Shown piece after piece: positions 17,226-26,656 of a stretch of DNA of 64,000 bases. The stretch lies in the NCBI RefSeq assembly GCF_001424905.1, contig NZ_LMCU01000001.1, forward strand, positions 1,233,480-1,297,479, given 5' to 3'. A program made the position numbers and the translations under genes. The stretch is from Leifsonia sp. Root112D2 (lineage in GTDB: Bacteria; Actinomycetota; Actinomycetes; Actinomycetales; Microbacteriaceae). Each line of letters begins with the position of its first letter. The first letter of the stretch is position 1. Below the pieces are notes generated by a model. That model did not search any database. It was not told the origin of the DNA and saw only the letters and a list, made by a program, of their open reading frames with translations.

Positions 17226-18302
17226 TTACGCGGCCAGCTCTTCGGTGATCGCCGCCACGAAGGCGTCGATGTCGCCCTCCGTGGTGTCCCAGGAACACAT
17301 CCAGCGCACCTCGCCGCGCGCAGCATCCCAGTCGTAAAACCGAAAGCGCTCACGCAGCCGGTCGGCGACGCCGGGGGGCAGCACGGCGAAGACGGCGTTG
17401 GCCTGCGTCACCTGGCTGAACGACAGCCCCGAGATGGATCCGTCGTCGATGCCGCGCTCCAGCGCACTGCGCAGCCGGGTCGCCATGGCGTTGGCGTGGC
17501 GTGCGGAACGCAGCCACAGGTCATCCGACAGCAGCGCGATGAGCTGCGCCGAGGCGAAGCGCATCTTGGAGGCCAGCTGCATGTCGAGCTTGCGCAGATA
17601 GGTGAGCCCCTCGGATGCTTCCGGGTTGAGCACCACTATCGCCTCACCGAATAGCAACCCGTTCTTGGTGCCGCCGAAGCTGAGCACGTCCACGCCGGCG
17701 TCGCGAGTGAAGGCGCGCAGCGGCTGATCGAGGGTGGCGGCGGCGTTGGCCAGGCGGGCGCCGTCCATGTGCAGCTTCATGCCCTTGGAGTGCGCGTGCT
17801 CGGAGATGGCGCGCACCTCGTCCTGCGTGTAGCGCGTACCGAGCTCGGTGGTCTGTGTGATCGAGACCACGAGCGGCTGAGCGCGGTGCTCGTCGCCCCA
17901 GCCCCAGGCCTGGCGGTCGATGAGCTCGGGCGTGAGTTTGCCGTCCGGAGTGTCCACCGTGAGCAGCTTGATTCCGGCCACCCGCTCGGGGGCGCCGTTC
18001 TCGTCCGTGTGGATGTGCGCGGTGCTCGCGCAGACGACCGCACCCCAGCGCGGCAGCATCGACTGCAGGCCCACCACATTGGCGCCGGTGCCGTTGAACA
18101 CCGGAAAGGCCTGCACGCCCTCGCCGAACTGCTCGGCGAATACCTGCTGCAGCCGCTCGGTGTACGCATCCTCACCGTATGCAACCTGGTGCCCGCCGTT
18201 CGCGCCGGCGAGTGCGGCGAGAATCTCGGGGTGCACGCCGGCGTAATTGTCGGATGCGAATCCACGGTAATCGGGGTCATGCAGCTGTTCAGTCACGCCC
18301 AC
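17226..18302 (-). CDS. ltaE: Low-specificity L-threonine aldolase
   Basis: The 358-aa fold-type I PLP enzyme has FASDNYAGVHPEILAAL at the N-terminus, FNGTGANVVGLQSM for the PLP phosphate site and LHMDGARLANAAA with the PLP-N Asp. The Schiff-base Lys is in DVLSFGGTKNGLLFGEA. These are diagnostic for beta-eliminating-lyase-type threonine aldolases, which split threonine or allo-threonine to glycine and acetaldehyde. It is a single gene, with a G-rich 130-bp gap to the nitroreductase gene. Confidence 0.92.
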   Translation of the reverse strand: MGVTEQLHDPDYRGFASDNYAGVHPEILAALAGANGGHQVAYGEDAYTERLQQVFAEQFGEGVQAFPVFNGTGANVVGLQSMLPRWGAVVCASTAHIHTDENGAPERVAGIKLLTVDTPDGKLTPELIDRQAWGWGDEHRAQPLVVSITQTTELGTRYTQDEVRAISEHAHSKGMKLHMDGARLANAAATLDQPLRAFTRDAGVDVLSFGGTKNGLLFGEAIVVLNPEASEGLTYLRKLDMQLASKMRFASAQLIALLSDDLWLRSARHANAMATRLRSALERGIDDGSISGLSFSQVTQANAVFAVLPPGVADRLRERFRFYDWDAARGEVRWMCSWDTTEGDIDAFVAAITEELAA

Positions 18303-18338
18303 CAGTCTCTCATTGCGGGAGCGAGCACACGCATCCGC

Positions 18339-19505
18339 TCACCCGCGCAGGGCCTCCTTCAGGGGCACGCGGGCGCCGGTGCGCAGCAGCGAGTTGGAGT
18401 AGACGCGTGCGCCGAAGACAATCACCACGGCCGTCGTGGCCAGCAGAATCACGAGTGAGACCAGCGGCTCCCACCATTGCGCCGTGCCCAGGAAGATGCG
18501 CATGGGCATCCCCACCGGCGCCGAGAACGGCACGTATGACATGATCGCCAGAACCGTGGGGTTGTCGTTGAAGAAGATCACGAGAAAGTACGGGGCCATC
18601 ACAAGCAGCATCACCGGGGAGGTGACGGCGCCCACATCTTCCTGGCGCGAAACGAGCGCTGCTGCCGCCGCATACAGCGCGGCAATCAGCACGAAACCGA
18701 AGACAAAAAACACCACGAACCAGATGACCGATGGCCCGAGGCTCGACAGCAGCGACCTCTGGCCGGTGAGCATGAGCGCGACGCTGGCAAGTATGGCGGT
18801 GGCCAGAATCTGCGCGAACGCCAGCAGGCTATTGCCAATCACCTTGCCGGCAAGCAGGATGCGTGCGCTGATCGTCGACAGCAGAATCTCCACGACCCGG
18901 GTCTGCTTCTCCTCCACCACGCTCTGCGCGATGGTGGTGCCGAAGGTCATGGCCGACATGAAGAACACGAGACCGAAGCCGATGGCCACGAAGTAGCTGA
19001 GCAGTGGGTTCTGGGTGGGCTTCTTCAGCAGCGTGACCTCGGGGGCGATGCTGAGCCGGCTGACCACATCCGTCGGCGCCGATTCGAGCGCAATGACGCG
19101 AACCGCTGGAGTCGCGTCTGTCGTGCCGGCCTGCGCATCCGCCGGCACCACCGCTGCATCGACCTTGCCATCGCGTACGAGCTTCTCGGCTGCCGCCACA
19201 TCGGCTGCGGCCACCTCGTCGAAGCCGCCCGCCGTGTGCACCACGGCCGCGGCGCCGCCGACCACGGCAACCTTGGTGGGCGAGGCGGAGGCACTGGCAA
19301 TGCTACCGATCACGATGGAGGCCAGCACGGCCAGCAGCAGCAGGCCGGTGGAGATGAGGAACGCCTTGCTGCGCAGCCGGGAACGGATCTCGCGTTCGGC
19401 GACCAGCCAGACCGGGCCGCCCGGCGACAGCACGGATGCGCGGTCACCAGTGGGTGCGGAGCCCCGGCTCGGCGTCGAGGTCTGCACGGTGCGTGTCGAG
19501 CTCAT
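18339..19505 (-). CDS. ABC-2 type exporter permease (NatB-like)
   Basis: The 388-aa membrane protein has one N-terminal helix after WLVAEREIRSRLRSKAFLIS and a large external segment. Several C-terminal helices follow (FVAIGFGLVFFMSAMTFG, LLAFAQILATAILASVAL, VPFSAPVGMPMRIFLG). VVEEKQTRVVEILLSTISA is the conserved NatB/ABC-2 motif. Its ATG overlaps the stop of the ATPase gene (ATGA), so they form one operon. The cargo could be Na+, antibiotic or peptide; it is undetermined. Confidence 0.9.
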   Translation of the reverse strand: MSSTRTVQTSTPSRGSAPTGDRASVLSPGGPVWLVAEREIRSRLRSKAFLISTGLLLLAVLASIVIGSIASASASPTKVAVVGGAAAVVHTAGGFDEVAAADVAAAEKLVRDGKVDAAVVPADAQAGTTDATPAVRVIALESAPTDVVSRLSIAPEVTLLKKPTQNPLLSYFVAIGFGLVFFMSAMTFGTTIAQSVVEEKQTRVVEILLSTISARILLAGKVIGNSLLAFAQILATAILASVALMLTGQRSLLSSLGPSVIWFVVFFVFGFVLIAALYAAAAALVSRQEDVGAVTSPVMLLVMAPYFLVIFFNDNPTVLAIMSYVPFSAPVGMPMRIFLGTAQWWEPLVSLVILLATTAVVIVFGARVYSNSLLRTGARVPLKEALRG

Positions 19506-20386
19506 TTGATGATCTCCCTGAAGATGTGGGCGAGCGAGGGCTGGTGCGGGCCGAACGATGCGACGTGACCACGCTCGATGGCGAGGCGCAGCACCTGCTG
19601 CGCCGTGGCATCCGTCGCGGTCTCGAAGACGGCATAGTCGCCGTCGAGCTCGAGCACCGTCACGTCGGCGACCTCACGCACCCAGCCGGCGTCTCCGCCG
19701 AGCAGCATCTCGTACCGGGGCAGGGAGTGCTCGCGGCGCAACTGTTCGGTGGGCCCGGCGGTGCGGATCGCTCCATCGGCGATGATCACGAGGTCGTCGC
19801 AGAGTCGCTCCACGATGTCGAGCTGGTGCGAGGAGAACAGCACGGGCGCTCCGGCGTTCGCCCGCTCCTTGAGCACGCCGAGCACCACATCGACGGCTAT
19901 GGGGTCGAGGCCCGAGAACGGCTCGTCGAGCACGAGAATCTCGGGGTCGTGCACCAGTGCCGCGGCGATCTGCGCACGCTGCTGGTTGCCGAGCGAAAGC
20001 GTCTCGACGTCGTCGCCGGCGCGTTCGGTGAGCTCCAGGCGCTCGAGAAGAGCGGATGCGTTGCGCTGCGCCTCCTGCGCGCTCAACCCATGCAGGCGGG
20101 CCAGATAGACCAGCTGTTCGGCCACGCGCATCTTCGGGTACAGGCCGCGCTCCTCCGGCATGTATCCGAAACGGCGACGATCGTGGGTTCCCACCGGGGC
20201 GCCGTTCAACAGCACGGTGCCGCTGTCGGCGGAGAGCACGCCGAGCGCGATGCGCATGGTGGTGGTCTTGCCGGCCCCGTTGCTGCCGACGAAGCCGGTC
20301 AGGCGCCCGGGCTGCACCGTGAACGACACGTCCTTCAGCACATGGTGGTCGCCGAACGACCTGTTGACTTTCGCAATCTCCAGCAC
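19502..20386 (-). CDS. ABC transporter ATP-binding protein (NatA-like)
   Basis: The 294-aa ATPase has Walker A GSNGAGKTTT near residue 36, signature LSLGNQQRAQIAAALVHDP, Walker B EILVLDEPFSGLDP and switch His (LFSSHQLD). A C-terminal extension typical of NatA/CcmA-like subunits is present. It is the first gene of a two-gene operon with the ABC-2 permease and powers that exporter. Confidence 0.93.
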   Translation of the reverse strand: MLEIAKVNRSFGDHHVLKDVSFTVQPGRLTGFVGSNGAGKTTTMRIALGVLSADSGTVLLNGAPVGTHDRRRFGYMPEERGLYPKMRVAEQLVYLARLHGLSAQEAQRNASALLERLELTERAGDDVETLSLGNQQRAQIAAALVHDPEILVLDEPFSGLDPIAVDVVLGVLKERANAGAPVLFSSHQLDIVERLCDDLVIIADGAIRTAGPTEQLRREHSLPRYEMLLGGDAGWVREVADVTVLELDGDYAVFETATDATAQQVLRLAIERGHVASFGPHQPSLAHIFREIIK

Positions 20387-20548
20387 GTACTACTCCCTGG
20401 ACTGTCTCGCAGGCCCCGTGGTGGCGCGTGCTCTGCTTCAACGCTAGAGGTGGCACTGGTGTCGTGGCATCCCCCGCGCGGCGGGTTGCGGGCATCCGCG
20501 CCTCTCCGCCGTGCGAGGGAGGGGACCCGCTGTGGCAGGATGTGAAAA

Positions 20549-21682
20549 ATGGCCAGGGTGTTGACGATCTACCTCGCGTCGCGCGCGGTGACGACGGCGT
20601 TCATGGCGACCCTGTTTCTTGTGGCGAGCGGGCAGGGCTGGAGCTTCGCGAGCCACCGTGCGCATGCCACGTTCTTCACCTTCTCGGGGTCGTGGGACAG
20701 CTCGTTCTACAAGCGCATCGCGCTCGAGGGCTATCCGCTGCAGCTGCCGACGGATGCCGCTGGTCACGTCGAGCCCAACGCCTGGGCGTTTCTGCCGGTG
20801 TTCCCCTGGCTGTCCCGCGGGGTGATGGCCGTGACCGGCCTGGAGTTCTACACGGCCGGCGTCATCGTTGCTACGGTGTTCGGGGCGGCTGCGGCAGTGG
20901 TGCTCTACAAGCTGCTGGTGCGTCGCGTCGCAGACCGGCCCGCGCTCTGGGCGGTGATCTTCTTCTGCTTCGGCCCGCTATCGTTCATGCTGCAGGTGGC
21001 ATATGCCGAGAGCCTCTTCCTGTTCCTGCTGTTCTGTGCGCTGTGGGCGATGGTCACGCAGCGGTATCTGCTCATGATTCCGTTCGGTGTGCTCGCGGCG
21101 TTCACGCGCCCGGGCGCGCTGGCGCTGGCGCTCGCTCTCGGCATCCAGCTGCTCGTGAGGCTGCTGCGCCGGGAGACGGTGGGTTGGCGCAAGGCGAGCG
21201 CGATCATCGTGGCCGGGGCGGTGATAGCGGCGGCAGGGTTGGCGTGGCCCGTCATCGCCTCGGCGGTCACGGGCCACCCCGGCGCATATCTGGAGACGGA
21301 GCTGTCCTGGTGGACCGGATTCGTGGGCCGGGTGAGTTTCGTGCCGCTCACACCGTGGTTCATCATGGCCGGACGATATCTGGGGGTCGCGGGCATTGTG
21401 CTGGTGATTGCCGTGATAGCGGGCTTCGCGTGGTGGCTCTCGCGACGCTCCCTGCGACGCGTTGGCGAAGACATTGTGGGCTTCGGCGCAAGCTATGGCC
21501 TCTACCTTGTGGCCGTGTTTCTGCCGCAGCAGAGCCTGTTCCGGCTGCTGATGCCGCTCGCTCCGCTGCTCGGCGACCCCGCGCTGTCGCGCACGCGGCT
21601 GCGGCGTGGCGTTCTGCTGGGCGCAGCTATCGCGCTGCAACCTGTCGCGATAGTGCTGCTCTGGTTTCTGGGATACCCGTAG
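20549..21682 (+). CDS. Polytopic PIG-V/mannosyltransferase-like membrane protein
   Basis: The 377-aa protein has about 9-10 membrane helices. After the first helix comes SGSWDSSFYKRIALEGYP, matching the WD-x-x-[FW]-Y-x-x-I-A-x-x-GYP motif of PIG-V-type glycosyltransferases (GT-C fold). AFLPVFPWLSRG and FTRPGALALALALG follow, both typical of bacterial members. It probably uses a polyprenyl-phosphate sugar on the outer membrane face. The acceptor is unknown. It stands alone, divergent from the ABC exporter. Confidence 0.78.
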   Translation: MARVLTIYLASRAVTTAFMATLFLVASGQGWSFASHRAHATFFTFSGSWDSSFYKRIALEGYPLQLPTDAAGHVEPNAWAFLPVFPWLSRGVMAVTGLEFYTAGVIVATVFGAAAAVVLYKLLVRRVADRPALWAVIFFCFGPLSFMLQVAYAESLFLFLLFCALWAMVTQRYLLMIPFGVLAAFTRPGALALALALGIQLLVRLLRRETVGWRKASAIIVAGAVIAAAGLAWPVIASAVTGHPGAYLETELSWWTGFVGRVSFVPLTPWFIMAGRYLGVAGIVLVIAVIAGFAWWLSRRSLRRVGEDIVGFGASYGLYLVAVFLPQQSLFRLLMPLAPLLGDPALSRTRLRRGVLLGAAIALQPVAIVLLWFLGYP

Positions 21683-21760
21683 GCCCGGCTTCGTCACGAG
21701 AGATCGCGCGGGATCGCGCGGAGTTCTCTAGGGTGGGGAGTGGATCACAGGGGGTGAACC

Positions 21761-21973
21761 GTGCAGATTACCTGCCCATATTGCGGCGCGCCCGCCGAGG
21801 CGACCCGCAATCCGTTCCAGGGAGCGGGTCTCGCCGTGCACTCCTCCCTGCTCAAGTGCAGCGGATGCGACAGGGTCGTTCTCGACGTCGACCCGCGTCA
21901 GCTGCAGCCGCAGCCCCCGCGCCGCGGTCTCTGGGCGCGGATGCGCGCATCCATTCGCCGCTTCTTCGCTTAG
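21761..21973 (+). CDS. Small zinc-ribbon protein
   Basis: The 70-aa protein starts with GTG behind a GGGGGTGA site. CPYCG (residues 5-9) and a second knuckle, CSGCD, about 25 residues later form a four-Cys zinc ribbon, followed by a basic C-terminal helix (RRGLWARMRASIRRFFA). It is a family of unknown function that may bind nucleic acid or act as a structural adaptor. No operon partner. Confidence 0.65.
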   Translation: MQITCPYCGAPAEATRNPFQGAGLAVHSSLLKCSGCDRVVLDVDPRQLQPQPPRRGLWARMRASIRRFFA

Positions 21974-22022
21974 CGGCTTGGGCCCTGCCCCGCCTGTGTG
22001 TCACGCGTCTCGCATACTTCGC

Positions 22023-22080
22023 TGAGGGGCAAGCTTTGGCCCCTGATTTCGCGAAAAATGGGGCCAAAGTTCGCCCCTCA
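22023..22080. repeat. 58-bp palindromic dispersed repeat, copy 1
   Basis: The near-perfect palindrome has arms of about 22 nt (TGAGGGGC...TTTGGCCCC and its complement) around a 14-nt AT-richer centre. A second 58-bp copy lies at 40781-40838 with the same arm sequence. The right end supplies the TGA stop codon of the leftward response-regulator gene. It could serve as a terminator for both convergent neighbours. Confidence 0.8.
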
Positions 22081-22785
22081 GCGGGTTCGGGGCACCGCTA
22101 TGCCGTGTTCGTAGGCGTAGATCACGGCCTGGATGCGGTCGCGCAGCGCGAGCTTCATGAGAATCTTCGAGACGTGGGTCTTCACCGTGGCCTCGCCCAG
22201 GTATAGCCGTCCGGCGATCTCGGTGTTGGAGAGCCCCTCGGCGAGCAGCGTGAGCACCTCGGCCTCGCGAGTCGTCAACGATGAGGTGGCGGAGGGCTTG
22301 CTCGAATCGGTCGTCGCATCCGGAATCGACGTGGCCGCGCCGGTGTCGGCAGCGAACCGCTCCACCACGCGCCGGGTCGCCTCGGGCGAGAGCAGCGCGT
22401 CGCCGCGGGCGACCGTGCGTACGGCCTCGATGAGCCGCTCGGGCGGAGAGTTCTTCAGCAGAAATCCGCCGGCCCCCGCGCGCAGCGCCTGGAAGAGGTA
22501 GTCCTCTCGATCGAAGGTCGTGAGAATGATGACCGCGGCGTCGATCGTGGGGTCGGCGGTGAGTTGCGCCGTCGCCTCAAGGCCGTCCATGTCGGGCATC
22601 TGCACGTCCATGCAGATCACGTCGGGCCGCAGCTCGCGCGCACGTGCGATCGCCTCACGCCCGGTCGCTGCTTCACCCACCACGCGGATGCCGTCCTCCG
22701 ACTCGAGGATCACCCGGAACCCGGCGCGCACCAGATCGTGGTCGTCGACGACGAGCACGCGCAGCGGGGTGGGGTCGTTGCTCAT
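22078..22785 (-). CDS. NarL/LuxR-family response regulator
   Basis: The 235-aa protein has a receiver domain (VLVVDDHDLVRAGFR, phosphoacceptor Asp in VICMDVQMPDMDG, Lys in FLLKNSP) and a LuxR-type HTH (LTTREAEVLTLLAEGLSNTEIA, then TVKTHVSKIL). Its ATG overlaps the stop of the upstream sensor kinase by 4 nt. The stop codon lies in a palindromic repeat. The regulated genes are unknown. Confidence 0.95.
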   Translation of the reverse strand: MSNDPTPLRVLVVDDHDLVRAGFRVILESEDGIRVVGEAATGREAIARARELRPDVICMDVQMPDMDGLEATAQLTADPTIDAAVIILTTFDREDYLFQALRAGAGGFLLKNSPPERLIEAVRTVARGDALLSPEATRRVVERFAADTGAATSIPDATTDSSKPSATSSLTTREAEVLTLLAEGLSNTEIAGRLYLGEATVKTHVSKILMKLALRDRIQAVIYAYEHGIAVPRTR

Positions 22786-24101
22786 GATGCGGGCTCCAGC
22801 GACGCGGAGGCGGAGGCGGTCAATTCGAACCGCGCGCGAACGCGAAAGCCACCGCGCGGCTTGGGGCCGATCTCGATCTGGCCGCCGACCGCTGCAACAC
22901 GCTCGCGCATGCCGATGTGTCCGAGCCCGCTGCCGGCATTTCGCCGGGAGCCGCCGCCCGTGTCGGTCACTTCGAGCTCAAGCGCACCCGCCAGATACCG
23001 GATGCGCACCGTCGCGCTCGCGGCGGCACCGGCGTGTTTGCGCGTGTTCGTCAGCGCCTCCTGAACGATGCGGTAGGCGCTGAGGCCGATGGTCGCCGGT
23101 ACGGGCCGCGGCGTTCCGACGCGCTGAAGGGTTGTGGTCAGGCCTGCCTCGTTTGCGCGGTCGACGAGCTCGTCGAGCTGGGCGAGGCTGCGGGTGCTGC
23201 TGGCGCTGGCCGTCTCGGGGAGTCGGCCGGCGGCATCCATCTCATCGGAGCGCAGCGCGGTCAGCAGCCGGTGCAGTTCGTCGACGGCCGTGCGCGCGCT
23301 CGACTCGATGGCCTCGAGTGAACGCGTCGCGGTCGCCGGGTCGCGCTCGAGCACGCGGCGGGCGGCGCCGGCCTGCACTCCCATGAGCGACACGTGGTGG
23401 GCTACCACGTCGTGCAGCTCGCGGGCAATGCGCAGGCGCTCGAGCGCGATGGCCTGCGCGGCTGTGCGCTCGCGCTCGGCGGCGAGTTCGCGGGTGCGGG
23501 TCTCGAGCGCTGCGGTGTTGCGCGCCGTGCGATAGGACGAGTCGCCGAAGTAGTAGGCGGCGCCGAAGTACAGCACATTGGTGAAAATCTGAATCAGGCC
23601 GATGGCCAGATAGGGCGACACGAGACCTGCGCGGGAGACATTCGGAACGGCGGTGGGGTCGCCGACCTGCAGCCAGAGCGAGCCGAACAGCCAGATGAAC
23701 ATCGACACGATGATGAGACCGCGCACCGCGGCGGCACGGGCGCGATTGCTGTGCCAGGCGCCGACCGTATAGAAGGCGAAGAAGGTGGTGATGTTGCCGA
23801 CGAGCATCTCGGGAACGCTGAGCTGCTGGCCCACCACGAAGGTTGCCGTGACCACGAGGGCGACGGTGCACGGCCAGCGTCGACGCGCGGCGAGCGGCAG
23901 CGCGATGAACGCGACCCAGAGCACGTCGACCCACACGGGCGCGGGGTGCGGATAGAAGCCGGCGCGGGCATACAGCGAGAGGCTCAGCGCGGCGCCGAGT
24001 GCAAAAACCACGGCGAGAATCGCGTCGTTGCGGTAGCCGCGGCGGTCGGGCGTGGGCCGCGCCCAGGCCTCGAAGGCGGCGGCGGATGCTGTGGCGTGCA
24101 T
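22782..24101 (-). CDS. Sensor histidine kinase (HisKA_3 type)
   Basis: The 439-aa protein has about five or six N-terminal membrane helices with short loops and no large sensor domain. A dimerisation helix with the phospho-His follows (LRIARELHDVVAHHVSLMGVQAG), and the HATPase_c domain has a GSGLGHIGMRERV G-box. This is typical of the NarX/DesK-like class common in actinobacteria, paired with NarL-type regulators. It is cotranscribed and overlaps by 4 nt with the response regulator. The signal is unknown, perhaps membrane-derived. Confidence 0.94.
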   Translation of the reverse strand: MHATASAAAFEAWARPTPDRRGYRNDAILAVVFALGAALSLSLYARAGFYPHPAPVWVDVLWVAFIALPLAARRRWPCTVALVVTATFVVGQQLSVPEMLVGNITTFFAFYTVGAWHSNRARAAAVRGLIIVSMFIWLFGSLWLQVGDPTAVPNVSRAGLVSPYLAIGLIQIFTNVLYFGAAYYFGDSSYRTARNTAALETRTRELAAERERTAAQAIALERLRIARELHDVVAHHVSLMGVQAGAARRVLERDPATATRSLEAIESSARTAVDELHRLLTALRSDEMDAAGRLPETASASSTRSLAQLDELVDRANEAGLTTTLQRVGTPRPVPATIGLSAYRIVQEALTNTRKHAGAAASATVRIRYLAGALELEVTDTGGGSRRNAGSGLGHIGMRERVAAVGGQIEIGPKPRGGFRVRARFELTASASASLEPAS

Positions 24102-24160
24102 CCCTCAACGCTACAGAGCGCGGTGGGCCGCGGCATCCGTCGGCTGGCGGACGCCGAGAC

Positions 24161-24252
24161 GCTGGTTGAGGAGCGAGGGACGAGCGTCTCGAAACCTGCG
24201 GCGGCTCTGGTTTCGAGACGAGGCCTCGTTCCTCGACCTCTCCTCAACCAGC
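24161..24252. repeat. Dispersed GCTGGTTGAGGAG palindromic element, copy A
   Basis: The 92-bp element starts GCTGGTTGAGGAGCGAGG, continues to GTCTCGAAACC, has a short variable centre and returns through GGTTTCGAGAC to CTCAACCAGC. Related copies are at 26504-26656, 42556-42650 and 59083-59185. Its right end contains the TGA stop of the leftward SDR gene at 24244. Hairpin formation in RNA is likely. Confidence 0.85.
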
Positions 24253-24909
24253 GGAGAGCGGCACCCGCGCCGCGTTGAGCTCGGCGGCGGGCGCATCCCA
24301 CAGCCCGACGACCCGCGCGGCGAGCTCGCCTTCGAGACCCTCGAGCGAGCGCACCACGAAGATCGTCGCGGCTGCGGTGTCGCCGGCCTTGGCGAAGCCC
24401 TGCGCGACGGCGCGTGTCCACGTCTCGGCCGCCGCCTTGAGGGCGGCGTAATTCGCCCCACCGGCGGTCGGATGCTCCACCGAGACTGACGAGACCATCG
24501 CCAGCCGCCCGGCCGGTGACGCCACCAGATCGTCGTAGAACGCGCGGCTGGTCAGGCGCAGGGCGGTGAGCGACTGCTCGAGAAACTCCCAGTCATCGTC
24601 GGACTGCCCCGCGAGGCCGCCCCCGCCGCGCCAGCCGCCCACGAGATGGATGAGACCGTCGAGGGGGCCTACCGTCTCGTGAACGTGGGTGGCGAGTGCG
24701 GCGACGGCAGCGGCATCCGTGAGATCGCAGAGAAGCGGAACCGTTCCTGGAAGGTCGCGCGCCAGCGCATCGAGTCGCCCGCGATTGGAGCCGACGGTGA
24801 CGACGCGCGCGCCAGCCCCGAGCAGAGCGGATGCCGCGGCCCGCCCTGACGCGCCCGTCGCCCCCGCGATCAGCACGATGCGGCCTGCAGCGGGTGTCGG
24901 CTCAGGCAT
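24244..24909 (-). CDS. Short-chain dehydrogenase/reductase
   Basis: The 221-aa classical SDR has GATGASGRAAA (NAD(P) loop near residue 16), an HLVGGW loop, Ser in MVSSVSVEHP and the active-site pair in ANYAALKAAAE (YxxxK). It overlaps the 3' end of the DUF6421 gene by 8 bp, forming a two-gene unit. The last codons and stop (GCT GGT TGA) coincide with the end of a palindromic repeat. The substrate is unknown. Confidence 0.9.
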   Translation of the reverse strand: MPEPTPAAGRIVLIAGATGASGRAAASALLGAGARVVTVGSNRGRLDALARDLPGTVPLLCDLTDAAAVAALATHVHETVGPLDGLIHLVGGWRGGGGLAGQSDDDWEFLEQSLTALRLTSRAFYDDLVASPAGRLAMVSSVSVEHPTAGGANYAALKAAAETWTRAVAQGFAKAGDTAAATIFVVRSLEGLEGELAARVVGLWDAPAAELNAARVPLSAG

Positions 24910-26344
24910 CGGCGGTGATACCCGCGGTCGACTCGATCACGTCGCCCATCTTCTTGGCGAGCGCCTCGTAGAACATCGAGAGGGGGAATTCGTCGTCGAG
25001 CACGGCGTCAGTGTAGCCCTTGGGCAGGCCGGCGAGAACCTCGTCGCTCAACCCCCGTGCCCACGCGCTCGCCGGATTCGGTGTCAGTGTCGCCGAGACC
25101 AGCTCGTACGCAGCCAGCCAGTGCGCCTTCTTCGGCCGGTCGATGGAACGCCAGTACAGCTCGTTGATCTCGTCGCTGAGCGCGATGACCACCGAGGTCA
25201 CCTGCGCCCAGTCGATCGTGAGCTTCGTGTCGGTCCAGTGCAGCACGCCGTGCTGGTGCATCCACGCGAACAACAGCTGGCCGCCGAGTCCGTCGTAGTT
25301 GCGCACCCGGCTGCCCGTGATGGCGAAGCGGAAGATGCGGTCGAAGATCACCGCATACTGCACGAGTTTCGCGTGCTCGCGGGCCGCGGGCGAGGCATCC
25401 TCGTCGCGTTCGATCTTCACAGACTCACGAAACGCCGTCAGGTCGCAGCGCAGCTCCTCGAGCGAGTATAGAAAATACGGCATGCGCTGCTTGATCATGA
25501 ACGGGTCGAACGGCAGGTCGCCACGCATGTGCGTGCGATCGTGGATGAGATCCCACATCACGAACGTCTGCTCCGTGAGCGCCTGGTCGTCGAGCAATCG
25601 CGCCGCGTCCGCCGGCAGATCGAGCCTCGTGATTTCGGATGCTGCGCGCACCACCCGCCGAAACCGTGCGGCCTCGCGGTCGGCGAAGATCGCACCCCAC
25701 GTAAACGTGGGGATCTCGCGCATGGCCACCGATTCGGGGAACAGCACGGCCGCGTGGGTGTCGTATCCGGCGGTGAAATCGACGAAACGGATGGGCACAT
25801 ACAGTTTGTTGCCGTAGTCGCCGGCCTCCAGCTCGCTCACGAACTCGGGCCAGAGCACCTCGATCAGCACCGCCTCCACGAGCCGGTCGGTCGAGCCGTT
25901 CTGGGTGTACATCGGGAACACGACCAGGTGCCGCAGACCATTCTCACGGTGCTGCTGCGGCTGGAAGGCGACGAGGGCGTCGAGAAAGTCGGGCACGCCG
26001 AATCCGCCGTCGGCCCAGCGCGTGAAGTCGGCGACGACCGCGTCAAGGTAATCGGCGTCGTGCGGGAACAGCGGGGCGAGATCGCGGATCGCGGCGACTA
26101 TCGCATCGACGTGCTCGCCGGCGGCGTCGCCGGTAGCGGCCTCCGTCGCGGCCTCGGGAATCGAGCCGTCCTTGGTCTGCAGCGTCTGCAGCGCGGTCGC
26201 GGCGGCTTTGAGGGCCAGCCAGGCCGGGTCGGATGCGATGTGCTCGAGCCGCCGGGCGGCATCCGGGGTCAGAGCGTCTTCGACGACCTCGGGCTCTCCA
26301 ACGATGGCATCGCTCGTCACGCTGGTGACATTGAGACTGGACAT
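24902..26344 (-). CDS. DUF6421-family protein
   Basis: The 480-aa soluble protein of unknown function matches the actinobacterial DUF6421 family in its central segments: HLVVFPMYTQNGSTDRLVEAV, LYVPIRFVDFTAGYDTHAAVLFPE, MWDLIHDRTHMRGDLPFDPFMIKQRMPYFLYSLEELRCDL. Many conserved His, Asp and Glu residues (HDRTHMRGD) suggest an enzyme. ATG 26344 follows GGGAGG at 6 nt and is chosen over the longer frame to 26422. It is translationally coupled to the SDR gene, a pairing that suggests they act on one pathway. Confidence 0.82.
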   Translation of the reverse strand: MSSLNVTSVTSDAIVGEPEVVEDALTPDAARRLEHIASDPAWLALKAAATALQTLQTKDGSIPEAATEAATGDAAGEHVDAIVAAIRDLAPLFPHDADYLDAVVADFTRWADGGFGVPDFLDALVAFQPQQHRENGLRHLVVFPMYTQNGSTDRLVEAVLIEVLWPEFVSELEAGDYGNKLYVPIRFVDFTAGYDTHAAVLFPESVAMREIPTFTWGAIFADREAARFRRVVRAASEITRLDLPADAARLLDDQALTEQTFVMWDLIHDRTHMRGDLPFDPFMIKQRMPYFLYSLEELRCDLTAFRESVKIERDEDASPAAREHAKLVQYAVIFDRIFRFAITGSRVRNYDGLGGQLLFAWMHQHGVLHWTDTKLTIDWAQVTSVVIALSDEINELYWRSIDRPKKAHWLAAYELVSATLTPNPASAWARGLSDEVLAGLPKGYTDAVLDDEFPLSMFYEALAKKMGDVIESTAGITADA

Positions 26345-26503
26345 GGTGAACCTCCCGTCGCTTCGGTCGGCCGCGACTGCGGCGCTGCGAATTCTTGCTC
26401 TCACTCCAGCGTATGCGCGCATCAGAAGCGTTTTCTTGTTACTTTCGTAGATCTGTTGCGCACCCCGCGCACCCCGCGCACGACTTCGCCGTGAGGCGAC
26501 CTC

Positions 26504-26656
26504 GGGTTTCGAGACGAGGCCTCGTTCCTCGACCTCTCCTCAACCTGCTGAACCTCTTCGCTGGTTGAGGAGCGAGGAACGAGCGTCTCGAAACCCCGCC
26601 GCCCGGTCTTCGTGTGGGATTTCGAGACGGCGGCTTCGCGCGCCTCCTCAATCAGC
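26504..26656. repeat. Dispersed palindromic element, copy B (half plus full unit)
   Basis: A right half-unit (GGTTTCGAGAC to CTCAACCTGC, 26504-26550) is followed by a full unit from GCTGGTTGAGGAGCGAGGA (26560) to CTCCTCAATCAGC (26656). The last arm carries the TGA stop of acs. The region between the DUF6421 start and the acs end is filled almost entirely by the element. Confidence 0.82.
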